DNA of 64,000 nucleotides from a bacterium (GTDB lineage Bacteria > Zhuqueibacterota > Zhuqueibacteria > Residuimicrobiales > Oceaniaggregativiventaceae), in NCBI GenBank assembly GCA_029565675.1, contig JAKQNP010000002.1:310001-374000 (forward strand), in the 5' to 3' direction. The notes under the pieces were generated by a model that saw only the letters and a list, made by a program, of their open reading frames with translations, ran no database searches and was not told where the DNA came from. Made by a program: the position numbers and the translations under genes. Shown piece after piece: positions 17,034 to 27,626 of this stretch. How positions within the stretch are numbered: the stretch's first letter is position 1; the number at the start of each line of letters is the position of its first letter.

Positions 17034-17762
17034 ATGGAACAGATCAGCCCATTTGTCAAGCAAAGCAAACCATGGGTCATTCGGCGGACCCTGGCGGAAT
17101 ATTTGCATGCCCGCAATATGTTTACCCTCTTGAACGAACAGCATGAGCAGGGAAAAACATGTCCATTTAAAGATCTTAAAAACCTATCCGATGTTCTATA
17201 CAAAATCAAAGAAGAGCTCTATCTGGTTTTCCGCCGTGTCCTAAATCCGGGAACCCGTGAATTTGAAAAAGCGAACAAATACACCCCAAACAACGCCGAA
17301 ATCGAATTGATCAACAATGTCGCCATGATTTTCCACAAAGTGATGGTGGCGCGCGAACTCAAATATGTTATGGAACACTATGCGGCTGACAGCGAAGATT
17401 ATCTCGAAACAAAAAAATCGTATGATGTCTATTGGGAAAAGGTCAGAGCGCTTTTCGACGAGGGCCTGTACCTCCTTAAAATCATCCTGTGCGACTATAG
17501 CGATGACGATTTGATCTTGTGTTATTTGTTAAGCAACGAATCCTATCTGGATGAGTCGTTTGGTTTCTCGATCATCGATGTTTTGCAGAAATGCGGCAAG
17601 GTCAAACCGATCGACCGCGCTTATTGTCAGGTCGGAGAATACTGCATAAAAAGCGGCTGGACTGATCTGGCAAAAAAAATGTTAACCCGTGCGCTCGAAG
17701 TCAATCCCGGCAACAATTCAGCCAGGCACATGGTGCAGACTCTTTCCCAAAGAGTCGGTTAA
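17034..17762 (+). CDS. Helical protein with a C-terminal TPR-like unit, unknown function
   Basis: The product has 242 residues; ATG 17034 follows AGGGAAG, and the longer frame back to 16887 overlaps the end of the M14 gene. There is no signal peptide or membrane segment. The composition is charged and helix-rich. The last ~40 residues, TDLAKKMLTRALEVNPGNNS, look like one TPR repeat, and the region before (GKVKPIDRAYCQVGEYCIKS) may be another, so the protein probably binds a protein partner. I do not recognise the rest. The STAS-domain gene follows 196 bases downstream on the same strand, which makes a link to a partner-switching pathway possible but unproven. Confidence 0.6.
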   Translation: MEQISPFVKQSKPWVIRRTLAEYLHARNMFTLLNEQHEQGKTCPFKDLKNLSDVLYKIKEELYLVFRRVLNPGTREFEKANKYTPNNAEIELINNVAMIFHKVMVARELKYVMEHYAADSEDYLETKKSYDVYWEKVRALFDEGLYLLKIILCDYSDDDLILCYLLSNESYLDESFGFSIIDVLQKCGKVKPIDRAYCQVGEYCIKSGWTDLAKKMLTRALEVNPGNNSARHMVQTLSQRVG

Positions 17763-17908
17763 TCGATCGAAAGAATAGTTGGTGGAAACTGTCAAAGGAT
17801 TTGCTTTCTAGGGTAAAAAGATGTAATTTATTAATGTCTTTAGCTGGCAAAACGCGGAAGTATTTTAACGTAAATTTTGGCAAGGTTATTAAAGTTGAAC
17901 TCGGATTG

Positions 17909-17914
17909 TATAAT
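17909..17914 (+). promoter_or_regulatory. Candidate -10 element upstream of the STAS gene
   Basis: A perfect TATAAT preceded directly by TG lies 45 bases before the start codon at 17959 in an A+T-rich spacer. The region 17 bases upstream (TATTAA) is a poor -35. Confidence 0.4.
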
Positions 17915-17958
17915 CCGATAGGATGAGAAGTGGTGACTTTCCCCAGAAGGAGGATCGA

Positions 17959-18300
17959 ATGCAGCTTAAAGAAAAGATCGTTGGCGATGTGGCCATTTTG
18001 GAATTAAAGGGCAAGCTGATGGGAGGCCCGGAGACTCAGGAAATTCATAGCAAAGTCAAAGATTTGGCCGATAAAAAGCAGCTCAAGGTTATCATCGATC
18101 TCGGCAAAGTGACCTGGATGAACAGCACTGGTTTGGGTGCCATGATGTCCTCTTTGACGACTCTTCGCAATGCCAAGGGTGATTTGAAGCTTGTGCGAGT
18201 GACCGATAAAGTCAAAAGCCTGTTCATGGTTACCAAACTGATCACGATTTTTGACACATTTGACTCCGTTGAGGATGCGATTGCAGCGTTCCGCAAGTAA
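17959..18300 (+). CDS. STAS-domain anti-sigma factor antagonist
   Basis: The product has 113 residues; the start follows an ideal AGAAGGAGGATCG. It is a single STAS domain in the SpoIIAA/RsbV style: GDVAILELKGKLMGGPE at the N-terminus, the hydrophobic strand LKVIIDLGKV, and the phospho-site loop TWMNSTGLGAM with Ser56 as the expected phosphorylated residue. Such proteins switch partners with a serine kinase/anti-sigma factor in the cytoplasm. No kinase, phosphatase or sigma factor gene is near, so its partners must be encoded elsewhere. A terminator-like hairpin follows, so it is probably monocistronic. Confidence 0.9.
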   Translation: MQLKEKIVGDVAILELKGKLMGGPETQEIHSKVKDLADKKQLKVIIDLGKVTWMNSTGLGAMMSSLTTLRNAKGDLKLVRVTDKVKSLFMVTKLITIFDTFDSVEDAIAAFRK

Positions 18301-18387
18301 CGGGATGTCGCGCAGCAGGAATTGAACTACCGGACGATTCGCTTTTTGCTGCAACAGTTTGAGAGATGATATTAAACAAGCAACAGA

Positions 18388-18435
18388 AGGCTATTGATCA
18401 GGTCCAGCGCTAGATCAGTCAATGGCCTTTTTTTG
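18388..18435 (+). terminator. Probable terminator after the STAS gene
   Basis: AAGGCTATTGATC pairs imperfectly with GATCAGTCAATGGCCTT, followed by a run of seven T. It lies 88 bases after the stop codon. Confidence 0.6.
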
Positions 18436-18507
18436 TTTCATCGGTGTTTGGCTGAGCGATGTCAGGTGGTGGTGTCCCCGGGAGCACAATGAGGGGTGGA
18501 GAGAAAA

Positions 18508-20874
18508 ATGAGCAAAACTATTGCTGTTGTTTTGAGTTTATGCTGGCTGATCGGATTAGCCGCGGCTCTGCCAAGCCGTCAAATGGAACCGGTCATTATT
18601 ACCGGCGCGGAGTTGGCGCCGTTTCTGGGCGACGATCCAATTTGGTTGCGAGTTGCGGTGTACAACGCCGCGCTCAAGAGCTGGACGGTTGTTCCCTTTC
18701 AAGTGGATGAACGCGATCAGGATGGCAACTATTTCCATGCCAACGGTGTGCTGGATCCGCAGGACGAACTGGTGGTGATGCTGCGGGATTTGGGAGATAG
18801 GGCAGCAGTTACTCTCAAACCGGCGGATCCCGCTCTGGCCAGCCGCGCCCGCGTGGAAATCGCCGTTACCGATCCGCTGACCGCCATAAAACGCTATGCC
18901 TACGTCTTTTGGTCCGACCAGTTGGCGTTGAGTCCCATTTCCTACGTTCGGCACGGTTGGCAGGGCAGCACCGATGTGGTTTATGGAAAATCCTATGTCA
19001 TCGGGCACGATCCGAATCAGGCGAGCGGACTGCCGACAGCAGTGCTGATCCCCAAAAGCCTGGGCGGCGACAGCCTGGATTTTTATAAGAACCAAAGATT
19101 CCGACTCGAATTGCAGATGACTGCCTACGATACCAAAGACCAGATTCCCAATATTGACAAGCTCATGATCGATAATATCCCTCTCAAGGAACGCATGGTC
19201 AATTACGATATCAAATATAGCTTTCTCAAAGTTGCCACCATCAATGTCAGCCAGGAGAAGGCGCCTGCTGTCACCGTCGGGCCTGTCCGCATCGTGCGGG
19301 GAAATTCGCTCCTGGTTTCTCTTTCTTCAGCTTATTTTGAGACCAAAGACCAAACTTTACCCTGGCCGACCTATTTTTATTATGACCATTTCTACGAGAT
19401 CCCTTATCGATATAATTTCACCGATCTGCTCGACCAACTCTCCACGGCCGAGTTGGATGTCAAGATCAAGCGTATAACCTTTTCTCAGATCCTCGATGCC
19501 AACGGTAAAAATACCATCTATTACAGCAAAGAAGATGACCCGACCAATCCGGTTCGCGTTAACGATACTTTTCATCAGATCGGCGGCTATAATCTGAGCT
19601 CTGCCACCTGGCCGGGCTGGCACTGGTATGCCCTGGTGGCCGATCCGGCGCAGAGCAAAGTAAAGACCGCGAGCCTATTCACCATTCTCGAATTGCGCGA
19701 ACAGCCGGTCGGCAGTTCCCAGGCCGTTTTCTTGGATGAATATGACGACAGCGACGGCACACGACTCTATGGCAACAGCGGGTTGCGCATCCTCGGTGCG
19801 GAACCGGACTATATCTCCGGGTATCTCGATTTCGATTTGACCTTCAAAAACTATGTCTTTGCAGAGAACCATGATGCCTATGAACTGGCAGGCAAGTTCG
19901 ACACGCTCTCGGTGCCGCTGCAACTTGCAACCCTGGAACAGGATAAGGTGCCGCCGGCTCGCATCGATGACCTGGTAGCGTTCGCCAACCCCGACGGCTC
20001 CATCACCCTGCAATGGACAGCGCCCGGCGATGACGGCCAGGTCGGCGGCCCCGTCGATACGCTTGTGGTCGGCTACAACACCATCCCCTATATCGCAGAT
20101 GAGGATGACGTCAATTTTTGGTGGTATAGAGCCACCAAATTGGTCAAAGTGCCTTCCCCTGCCATGCCCGGAGAGCAACAGTCGGTTCTGATCAGCGGGC
20201 TCGATTTTTTCAAGACCTATTATTTCGGCATTTTAAGCCGCGACAACAAGCGCAACGTCTCCGCAACGGCTTTCGTCTCCGGCAGCACCACACCGGTGGA
20301 ACTGGCGGCGTTCACGGCACAGCCGCAGCGCGACGAAATTGTGCTGACGTGGAAAACAGCCAGCGAGAGCAACAACCTCGGCTTTGCAATCGACCGCCGC
20401 CGGGCCCCGCAAAGCGGCTGGAATGCGGTCGGCTTTGTCGACGGACGGGGCACGACCCAGGAACCGAGCGAATACCAATTCATCGATCAGCCGCCAGGCT
20501 TCGGTGAATGGGGCTACCGGCTGCGCCAAATCGATATCGACGGCAGCGAAACCATCTATGATGAGATCTCGGTGCAGCTCGCCGCTCCCTCGCGCTTCGA
20601 GTTGGCCCAGAATTATCCCAATCCCTTCAATCCTTCGACGACAATCACCTGGCAATTGCCCGGCGACGTTTCCGGACGAGTGATTCTGGTTATCTATGAT
20701 CTGCTTGGACGCGAAATCTGCACTTTGCGCAACGAAACTGCACAACCTGGCTATTTCAGTGCCATTTGGGATGGACGGGATATGCGGGGTGAGCCGGTCG
20801 GTTCGGGGCTCTATTTCAGCGTTCTTCAGGCTGGATCCTATCGAGCGACCAGGAAAATGATCAAGCTCGATTGA
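18508..20874 (+). CDS. Large secreted protein with Fn3-like and type IX sorting domains
   Basis: The product has 788 residues; ATG 18508 follows GGAGAG and opens a signal peptide, MSKTIAVVLSLCWLIGLAAA. The first ~480 residues are beta-rich with no recognised family. A fibronectin-type-III-like module starts at PARIDDLVAFANPDGSITLQ (~488) and a second beta sandwich at PVELAAFTAQPQRDEIVLTW (~595). The end, FELAQNYPNPFNPSTTITWQ through to SYRATRKMIKLD, is the FlgD-like C-terminal signal of the type IX secretion system, which sends proteins across the outer membrane and often anchors them there. The short DGR and GSGLYF motifs of that domain are present. Its ligand or activity is unknown. No type IX machinery gene is in the window. 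Confidence 0.8.
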   Translation: MSKTIAVVLSLCWLIGLAAALPSRQMEPVIITGAELAPFLGDDPIWLRVAVYNAALKSWTVVPFQVDERDQDGNYFHANGVLDPQDELVVMLRDLGDRAAVTLKPADPALASRARVEIAVTDPLTAIKRYAYVFWSDQLALSPISYVRHGWQGSTDVVYGKSYVIGHDPNQASGLPTAVLIPKSLGGDSLDFYKNQRFRLELQMTAYDTKDQIPNIDKLMIDNIPLKERMVNYDIKYSFLKVATINVSQEKAPAVTVGPVRIVRGNSLLVSLSSAYFETKDQTLPWPTYFYYDHFYEIPYRYNFTDLLDQLSTAELDVKIKRITFSQILDANGKNTIYYSKEDDPTNPVRVNDTFHQIGGYNLSSATWPGWHWYALVADPAQSKVKTASLFTILELREQPVGSSQAVFLDEYDDSDGTRLYGNSGLRILGAEPDYISGYLDFDLTFKNYVFAENHDAYELAGKFDTLSVPLQLATLEQDKVPPARIDDLVAFANPDGSITLQWTAPGDDGQVGGPVDTLVVGYNTIPYIADEDDVNFWWYRATKLVKVPSPAMPGEQQSVLISGLDFFKTYYFGILSRDNKRNVSATAFVSGSTTPVELAAFTAQPQRDEIVLTWKTASESNNLGFAIDRRRAPQSGWNAVGFVDGRGTTQEPSEYQFIDQPPGFGEWGYRLRQIDIDGSETIYDEISVQLAAPSRFELAQNYPNPFNPSTTITWQLPGDVSGRVILVIYDLLGREICTLRNETAQPGYFSAIWDGRDMRGEPVGSGLYFSVLQAGSYRATRKMIKLD

Positions 20875-20927
20875 AAAGTTCCATTTTGTGGCTTGCTTTT
20901 TTTGCAGTTCGCGTCTATATTGTTCTT

Positions 20928-21638
20928 ATGAGTGGAGATCAGCTGTATCGCATCAGCGATTGGCCGGAAGACGAACGGCCGCGCGAACGCCTGCTCAAAT
21001 ACGGGGCTGAAACTCTGGCGGATGCCGAATTGTTGGCGATCTTATTGCGCACCGGCAATCGCAACATGACCGCCGTCGATCTGGCCCGCCAGTTGTTGCA
21101 CGAATCCAGTGGCCTGCGCGGGCTGGACAGCCGCGCTGCCGCTGACCTGGCAGCGATCAAAGGCATCGGAACAGCCAAGGCAGCGCAGATCAAGGCGGCG
21201 CTGGAAATCGGCAAGCGCAGCGCCCAACAATCGTGGACGGCGCATGACCGCATTCGCTGCTCTGAAGACGCCTACCGCTACATCCATCTCAGACTGCGCG
21301 ATCTGCAGAGAGAAGAATTTCGGGTGCTTTTTCTGAACAGCCGCAACGAATTGCTCGGCGAAAAGACGCTGTTCAGCGGCAGTTTGCGGGAAAGCGTGGT
21401 TTCCCCGCGGGAAATCATCATCCATTCCCTGCAACAAGCCGCGGCTTCGATCATTCTCTTCCACAATCATCCCAGCGGCGATCCTTCGCCATCCCAGGAG
21501 GACCGGGCGATCACCCGCAAAATCACCATCGCCTGCCGGTATTGCGATATCTCGGTTCTGGATCATATCATCGTGGGCAAGGATTCCTATTTCAGTTTTG
21601 CCGATCAGGGATTGATGGGGGAGTCGGCCGGCGAATGA
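20928..21638 (+). CDS. radC: DNA repair protein RadC family (JAB/MPN domain)
   Basis: The product has 236 residues from ATG 20928; an in-frame TTG at 20871 overlapping the previous stop is less likely. The N-terminal UPF0758 helical part has RPRERLLKYGAETLADAELL and a helix-hairpin-helix (AAIKGIGTAKAAQIKAALEI). The C-terminal JAMM motif HNHPSGDPSPSQED gives metal ligands His179, His181 and Asp192. RadC proteins were long called DNA repair factors, but the role is disputed and a metallohydrolase activity is unproven. A hairpin that may end both converging transcripts follows. Confidence 0.92.
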   Translation: MSGDQLYRISDWPEDERPRERLLKYGAETLADAELLAILLRTGNRNMTAVDLARQLLHESSGLRGLDSRAAADLAAIKGIGTAKAAQIKAALEIGKRSAQQSWTAHDRIRCSEDAYRYIHLRLRDLQREEFRVLFLNSRNELLGEKTLFSGSLRESVVSPREIIIHSLQQAAASIILFHNHPSGDPSPSQEDRAITRKITIACRYCDISVLDHIIVGKDSYFSFADQGLMGESAGE

Positions 21639-21642
21639 CAGG

Positions 21643-21675
21643 TGCCGCTGCGGGCTTTAACCCGGCTTGTCGGCA
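21643..21675. terminator. Hairpin between convergent radC and tolC-like genes
   Basis: TGCCG..CGGG and CCCG..CGGCA form an interrupted stem in the 79-bp gap between converging genes. No strong T-run is seen on either side, so termination is only a guess; two direct copies of TTGTCGGC overlap its right arm. Confidence 0.35.
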
Positions 21676-21717
21676 AAATTGTCGGCGGGGCATTTGACTA
21701 TCGTCTGTGATTGCGGA

Positions 21718-23250
21718 TCAAATCCCGATACCGCGTCTTTCCAGCAACGTGCCTTCCAGCAGGTAGAGATCGATAAGCGCGTTCAGATGTGCGACCGTGG
21801 CTTGCGCTTCATCCAGAAGCCCGGCAGTCAGATCGCGCTGCGCCTGCAGGACCAAAAAATTTGTCGATTTGCCGACGCGAAATTTTTCCTGCTCGGCCGC
21901 GAGTTTTTTCTCCTGCAATTCCCGCGTGACGCGGGTGGCCTGGATCTGCTCGCGCGAACGCACGACCTCGATGTAGGCCGAACAAACATCCCACTCCACC
22001 AAACGTTGCAGATTTTGTACAGACAACTCGAGCTGCTCATGGCTCCATTCGGCTCGATCCCTGGCTGCCCGTGCCTGGCGGTTGATGACCGGAAAGCCAA
22101 AGTTGACTCCTGCCGAGATGTCGTAAAAAGGGCTTTGAATGTCAGGCAACCCTTCGCGGAAAGACTGTGCATACGAAGAACGGCCGGCGCTGATAAACAC
22201 ATCCAGACGCGGCAACAAGCCGTTTTTGGTCCGCTGGATCTCGAGCTTGCCTTTCTGCATTGCGATCCTGGCCTGTTTGAGATCAGCTCGATAGGTCAAA
22301 CCCAATTCCCGATGCACTTCGATCGATTCCAACGAATCGACCGGCATAAAAGGCTGATCCAACAACGCCGGCACGGTTTGCCAAACCGATGTCGGGGTTG
22401 GATTGAGCAAGAAAAGAAAGGCCAATCTGGCCTGCTCATAACGGCTTTGCGCATCGATCACCGCTTCTCTCCGCAAGGAAACTTCCGCATGTACAGCCGC
22501 CAGCTCCAGTTCGGGCAGTTTGCCGACGGCAACCCGTTCCTGTGATTCATGTAACTGGGTATTGGCCAAATCAAGAGATTGCTTTTGGATCAGGATTTCC
22601 TGGTTTGCCAGATAGAGAGTCCAATAGGCATTCTCAACATCCGCTACCAGATTTTCTGCTATCGCTTTGAGCTCCTCGCGAGATCTCTCGACGTCGAGTC
22701 TGGCCTGGCGCAGGCGGGCAAGATTGGCGCCGATGCCGCCGCCTTGCAACAGTGCCTGGGCGACGGTTACGCCAAGGGTGCCGGAATATTGATCCGTATA
22801 GATGCTCGACAAGTTGCTGGTCATCGTCGCTTCTGCGGACACAGTTGTTCCCGTCGGCAAGGCCTGATTCAGAGCGGCGGAATAGACCAGCCTCTCGGAA
22901 GTCAATTCGAACGGTTCCGGCCGCGATCCCAGAAAACGCTGACTCTTGCCCTTGTTGCGCGACATCACTGCTTCCAACTGTGGGTCAAATTCCGCCCGCT
23001 GCTCCCTGGCATAGGTCTCGGCGATTTCGGGCTGCAGGCGCTGGATGGCCATGGAAGGATTGTTCTCCAAAGCAGCCAAGATCGATTCCTGCACCGTGAC
23101 CCACAGGGTATCGCCCCCTGAAAGGTGCGCAAAGATGTTGTCCTGGCCTGCGGATGGAAGTGAAAAAACGACAATCAGAAGAAAGGCGATCAATGATGGC
23201 CGGTATAATAAATTGCGCGACAATTCATGGTTTAAACTATAGCGTTTCAT
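21718..23250 (-). CDS. TolC-family outer-membrane efflux protein
   Basis: The product has 510 residues with signal peptide (LIAFLLIVVFSLPSAG). The repeat structure of outer-membrane efflux proteins is visible: two long coiled helices per half, with NAYWTLYLANQEILIQKQSL (~200) and the matching WDVCSAYIEVVRSREQIQAT (~415) in the second half. Its start overlaps the stop of the RND pump gene by 4 bases (ATGA), so translation is coupled. It would form the outer-membrane duct of the tripartite pump encoded by the two preceding genes. Confidence 0.9.
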   Translation of the reverse strand: MKRYSLNHELSRNLLYRPSLIAFLLIVVFSLPSAGQDNIFAHLSGGDTLWVTVQESILAALENNPSMAIQRLQPEIAETYAREQRAEFDPQLEAVMSRNKGKSQRFLGSRPEPFELTSERLVYSAALNQALPTGTTVSAEATMTSNLSSIYTDQYSGTLGVTVAQALLQGGGIGANLARLRQARLDVERSREELKAIAENLVADVENAYWTLYLANQEILIQKQSLDLANTQLHESQERVAVGKLPELELAAVHAEVSLRREAVIDAQSRYEQARLAFLFLLNPTPTSVWQTVPALLDQPFMPVDSLESIEVHRELGLTYRADLKQARIAMQKGKLEIQRTKNGLLPRLDVFISAGRSSYAQSFREGLPDIQSPFYDISAGVNFGFPVINRQARAARDRAEWSHEQLELSVQNLQRLVEWDVCSAYIEVVRSREQIQATRVTRELQEKKLAAEQEKFRVGKSTNFLVLQAQRDLTAGLLDEAQATVAHLNALIDLYLLEGTLLERRGIGI

Positions 23251-26200
23251 CCTTGCACCTGTTTGGCTTTGAAAAACGAACGACCTTCAAAGAGAGAATA
23301 GACGACCGGGATGAGCACCAAGGTGATCACTGTCGAGCTCAACAAACCGCCGATCACCACGCGGGCAAGCGGAGCCTGGGCTTCGCCTCCTTCGCCCAAT
23401 CCGATGGCCAGCGGTATCAATCCCAGCACAGTGGTCAATGTGGTCATCATGATCGGCCGCAGACGGCGGGAACCGGACAGCGCTATCGCATCGAATAGAG
23501 CCATTTTTTCCTCACGCCGCAACAGATTGGTGTAATCGACCAACAGAATGGCGTTGTTGACCACAATGCCGGCCAACATGATACAGCCGATGAACGCCTG
23601 CATGCTGAAAATGGTCTTGGTGAGGATCATGATGATGACGACCCCGATAACCGCCATGGGAATTGAAAACAAAACGATGAAGGGATCGCGAAACGATTCG
23701 AACTGGCCGGCCATGACAAAGTAAACCAGCAGGATGGCCAGGATGATCCCCAGCAAGAGTTCCTTAAAGGCTTTTTGTTGCTCTTCATAGTCGCCGCCGA
23801 AGAGAATGGCGAAATCCTTTGGCACCGGGACTGACCGCAGCTGGCTGCGGATATCGGCAATGACCGAGCCCATATCTCGGCCGGTAAAATTGGCCGAGAT
23901 TGTGATAATCCGCTCCTGATCCTTGCGCTCGATCTGTACCGGCCCTTCCCGGGGAATGGATTGCACAACATTGCGCAAAACCACCGGCAGCCCGCGGCTG
24001 TTGATCACCGTGAGATCGAGCAATTCTGTTAGATCGCGGCGATCCTGCTCGCTCAAACGCACGAGGATCCGATATTCTTTGCCGCCCTGGCGGAAATAGG
24101 AAGCATAGGTACCGCCCACTGCGGTCTGCAACGCTTCGCCGATCGCCGAAATGGTGAGTCCCAGGTCAGCCGCTTTTTGCCGATCGATCTGAATGATCTG
24201 TTCTGGACTGCCCTCCTGACGGCTGATCCGGGTATCGGTGATGCCTGGAACCTGGCGCACGATCTGCTCCACCTGTTGCGCGAGACTCTGCGCTGTGGCG
24301 AGATCGTATCCGCGCACCTCCACCGTGACATTGTCGGATGCCGATGACCCGAGACGCAGCAGAAACAATCCCTGACCTGCCCGGGTCCGGACCGTCACCC
24401 CCGGCAAATTTCGCAGCAAAACGCGCAGATCATCGGCAATCTTTTCGCTGCTTCTTTTGCGCCGGTTCTTTTCAACCAGCGTGCAGCGGATTTCGGCGGT
24501 ATGACCCGTGCCGACCCGAGCCATCATGTCGGTCATTTCCGGCACGTTCTGTCTGACGACCTCTTCGATCGCCAGTGTCGCCTGATCGATGATTTCCAAC
24601 CGCGTTCCCACCGCCATCTCGATGTCAACTCGTACTTCGCCTTCGTCTGCTGTGGGCATCAACTCGACACCGATGAAACGGATCAGCAAGACCGACGCGA
24701 TGAAAACCACCAAAGCCGACAGAACAACTTTTTTGCGGTGCACCAGAGCCCACCTGAGCAATCGACCATAGGCAGACTCGACCTGGTTAAAGATCGCTTC
24801 ACTGGTGGCGTAGATTTTGTGCAGTTTGCTTTCACCTTTGCGGTGTTCGGACGGCTGATAATGCAAAAACTGCGCAGAGAGCATGGGAATCAGGGTCAGG
24901 GCGACCACCAGAGAACACAGGAGAGAAAAACTCACCACAAACGCCATCTGGCTGAACATGATACCGGACATACCGCGAATAAAAATGACCGGAAAGAAAA
25001 CCACCAGCGTGGTCAATGTGCTCGCGACAATGGCAGACCAGACCTCTTGCGTGCCTTTCAGCGCGCTGTCTCGTGCCGACAAGCCGCTCTCGCGGTGCCG
25101 ATAGATGTTTTCCAGAACCACGATCGCACTGTCCACCAGCATGCCAATGCCGAGCGCCAATCCTCCAAACGTGATGGTGTTCAGAGTGAACCCGCCAAAG
25201 TACATGAGCCCGAAAGTGGCAATAATCGATATCGGGATGGCCGTGGCGATGATCGCCGTGCTGGACAGGTTGCGCAAAAAGATAAAGAGCACCACAATTG
25301 CCAACAAACCGCCCAACAGGGTCGAATTGCCGACGCTGTTGATGGAGCGCTTGATATAGATCGATTGATCGAATCGCGCGGCAATATTGAGCTGCGGCAT
25401 ATCCTGGTTGATCCGGGCAATCTCCTCTTTAACCGCTTCCGCAACCTGCACCGTGTTGGCACCCGATTGCTTGTTGATGCCGATGCGCAAGCCCTGAGCG
25501 CCGTTGATGCGGTTGAGCTGACGAACCTCAGTCCATGAATCTTTGACCTGGGCGACATCTGCGATGCGGATAGGTGTGCCTTCACGGGTGGTGATCACCG
25601 TGTTGCGGATTTCATCCAGCGACTGGTATTCACCCTGGGTGCGGATGAGAACTTCGACGTTGCCGCGTTCGTATAGACCGGCCGGCAGGTTGCGGTTTTC
25701 AGCTTGCAGCGCTGCAGTGATCGCCCTGGTGGATAAACCAAGAGCTTTTAACCGCTCTGCATTTATCTCGACTTGAATTTCTCGCTGCAATCCGCCCCAA
25801 ATCGATACGGCGGCCACACCTGCAACCCGTTCCAAACGGTATTTGACCTGGTCCTCAACCAGTTGGCGCAAATCCATCAGATTCATTGCACTCGATACGC
25901 CGAGATTCATGATCGGAAAAGAAGAAATATCAAATTTGCGGATCATTGGCCGTTCCACATCTTCCGGAAGCCTTCCCAAGATGCGATCCAATCTGTCCCG
26001 GATGTCATTGACCGCTACATCCAGATCCGTGCCCCAGTCAAAGGCGGTGCGAATGCGGCTCGTCCCTTCGTAGGAGGTCGAGGTGATCTCTTCAACACCC
26101 TGTACAGCGGCCAGGGCTTCTTCGATCGGTCGGGTGATCAACTCCTCCATCTCCTGGGGACCCACATTGCCATAATCGGTGATCACCGATATCGAAGGAT

Positions 26201-26324
26201 AGGTCACCTCGGGCATTAAATCGATGGAGAGCCGACCAAATGAAAACAATCCGAGCAGCACGATGATGATAAAAATGATCGACGTCAATATGGGACGATG
26301 AACCGGACCGTTGGCGATATTCAT
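23247..26324 (-). CDS. RND-family efflux transporter (HAE1-like inner-membrane pump)
   Basis: The product has 1025 residues, the usual RND length; the start follows AAGGAG by seven bases. The opening [20 protein letters not shown] is TM1, and [20 protein letters not shown] is the conserved start of the first periplasmic loop. TM4 carries [20 protein letters not shown] with the Asp needed for proton coupling. A second set ([20 protein letters not shown]) marks TM10. It exports hydrophobic or amphiphilic compounds using proton flow. It lies between the adaptor gene (3-base gap) and the tolC-like gene (4-base overlap). The substrate is not predictable. Confidence 0.93.
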   Translation of the reverse strand: MNIANGPVHRPILTSIIFIIIVLLGLFSFGRLSIDLMPEVTYPSISVITDYGNVGPQEMEELITRPIEEALAAVQGVEEITSTSYEGTSRIRTAFDWGTDLDVAVNDIRDRLDRILGRLPEDVERPMIRKFDISSFPIMNLGVSSAMNLMDLRQLVEDQVKYRLERVAGVAAVSIWGGLQREIQVEINAERLKALGLSTRAITAALQAENRNLPAGLYERGNVEVLIRTQGEYQSLDEIRNTVITTREGTPIRIADVAQVKDSWTEVRQLNRINGAQGLRIGINKQSGANTVQVAEAVKEEIARINQDMPQLNIAARFDQSIYIKRSINSVGNSTLLGGLLAIVVLFIFLRNLSSTAIIATAIPISIIATFGLMYFGGFTLNTITFGGLALGIGMLVDSAIVVLENIYRHRESGLSARDSALKGTQEVWSAIVASTLTTLVVFFPVIFIRGMSGIMFSQMAFVVSFSLLCSLVVALTLIPMLSAQFLHYQPSEHRKGESKLHKIYATSEAIFNQVESAYGRLLRWALVHRKKVVLSALVVFIASVLLIRFIGVELMPTADEGEVRVDIEMAVGTRLEIIDQATLAIEEVVRQNVPEMTDMMARVGTGHTAEIRCTLVEKNRRKRSSEKIADDLRVLLRNLPGVTVRTRAGQGLFLLRLGSSASDNVTVEVRGYDLATAQSLAQQVEQIVRQVPGITDTRISRQEGSPEQIIQIDRQKAADLGLTISAIGEALQTAVGGTYASYFRQGGKEYRILVRLSEQDRRDLTELLDLTVINSRGLPVVLRNVVQSIPREGPVQIERKDQERIITISANFTGRDMGSVIADIRSQLRSVPVPKDFAILFGGDYEEQQKAFKELLLGIILAILLVYFVMAGQFESFRDPFIVLFSIPMAVIGVVIIMILTKTIFSMQAFIGCIMLAGIVVNNAILLVDYTNLLRREEKMALFDAIALSGSRRLRPIMMTTLTTVLGLIPLAIGLGEGGEAQAPLARVVIGGLLSSTVITLVLIPVVYSLFEGRSFFKAKQVQG

Positions 26325-26327
26325 TTC

Positions 26328-27512
26328 TCACTCCTTGACTTGCGAACGCGGAACCGCACTGTTTTCGCCAACGGTTTTTGGAAGGATCACCTGGCTGCCG
26401 TCTTCCAGCAAATGCTGGCCCAATGTGACCACCTGCCCCTGGATGGCAGGTGAGGTGATTTCAGCCCACTCATTATTGAAAATACCGACTGTGACCGGCA
26501 TATAACGCACCTCTGGTTTGTCTTGCTCCAGAACAAAGATACCCTGTTGACCGTTTCGTCTGACCAGTGCGGCACTGGGAACAACCTGGGCTTGCTCCTT
26601 CTCGGCGATCCTCACCTGCACCCGGGCAAACATACCCGGCTTTAAAAGATGGTCTGAATTGGCAACAATCAGTTCCATCTGTGCCATTCTCGACTCTTGT
26701 TGCAGCATGGGGGCGATATGCGAAACCCGGCCGGTGAAGGGTTTGTCGGAAAAAGCATCGACTCTTACCTGGCAGGGCTGACCGATTTTGATAGACCCAT
26801 AATCGCGTTCAACAATGGTGGTGCGCACAATGACCGAATCGATACCGATGACCATGAAAACCGGCGTATTAGGCGCCAGCAGCGATCCTTCATCGATGTA
26901 ACGCTCACCGATATATCCCGGCTGCGAGGCGGCCAGAACGGTATAGCTCAAACGGATTTTTGCTGAGGCCAAAGCGGCTTCGCGCTGCTCGACCTGTGCA
27001 GTCGCCAGCTCCAGCCGTGATTGCTGTGCCTGGTGATTGGTGAGCGCTGCATCGAGTTCCGCAGGCGAAGCGATGCCTTTTTCCTGCAGCGATTGAACGC
27101 GTTCGAGCTCCTGCTTGGCCAGCGTAATCTGACTGGCCGCTTCGGCGAGTGATGCTCTGGCAATCTTGAGATTGGCCTCTGCTTCTGCAGTCGCCTGCTG
27201 GTATTCCGCATCGTCGATACGAACAAGGATTTCGCCTCTCTTGACCCAATCGCCGATCCGTTTGTTCATTCTTACAATGCGGCCCGATACTTTCGGCGCC
27301 ACAATGTATTGATAAAGAGCGTGGACGGTTCCGGTATATTCGCGCGTGTCGATGATCGCACTGTGGCGCACGCTGTCAATCTGTACGGCGACCGGCGGTC
27401 TCCCCGGCCGCTGCGAGCTTATTTGTTTGTTTGCAAAGATGAGACTGGCAATGCGCCACAGGAAAAAGGCCAGAAAGAGAACTCCCAGAACAACCAGAAT
27501 CTTTTTTTTCAT
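26328..27512 (-). CDS. RND efflux periplasmic adaptor (membrane fusion protein)
   Basis: The product has 394 residues from ATG 27512; the longer frame to 27593 lacks a ribosome site. An N-terminal anchor helix (MKKKILVVLGVLFLAFFLWR) is followed by the lipoyl half-motif VSGRIVRMNKRIGDWVKRGE (~80-100). A helical hairpin (~105-190) and a second lipoyl half, beta barrel and membrane-proximal domain complete the family layout. It links the pump to the TolC-like duct in the periplasm. It is the first gene of the operon; no regulator gene lies next to it. Confidence 0.9.
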   Translation of the reverse strand: MKKKILVVLGVLFLAFFLWRIASLIFANKQISSQRPGRPPVAVQIDSVRHSAIIDTREYTGTVHALYQYIVAPKVSGRIVRMNKRIGDWVKRGEILVRIDDAEYQQATAEAEANLKIARASLAEAASQITLAKQELERVQSLQEKGIASPAELDAALTNHQAQQSRLELATAQVEQREAALASAKIRLSYTVLAASQPGYIGERYIDEGSLLAPNTPVFMVIGIDSVIVRTTIVERDYGSIKIGQPCQVRVDAFSDKPFTGRVSHIAPMLQQESRMAQMELIVANSDHLLKPGMFARVQVRIAEKEQAQVVPSAALVRRNGQQGIFVLEQDKPEVRYMPVTVGIFNNEWAEITSPAIQGQVVTLGQHLLEDGSQVILPKTVGENSAVPRSQVKE

Positions 27513-27626
27513 CTGTTTTTTACAACCTCTGCTGGTAATCAACTTTTTCGAGCGAAGATTTGTGAAATCGAGGCAACAAGCAGAAAAGACCATATAAAAA
27601 CCAAATTACGAAAAATTAACTTGATT

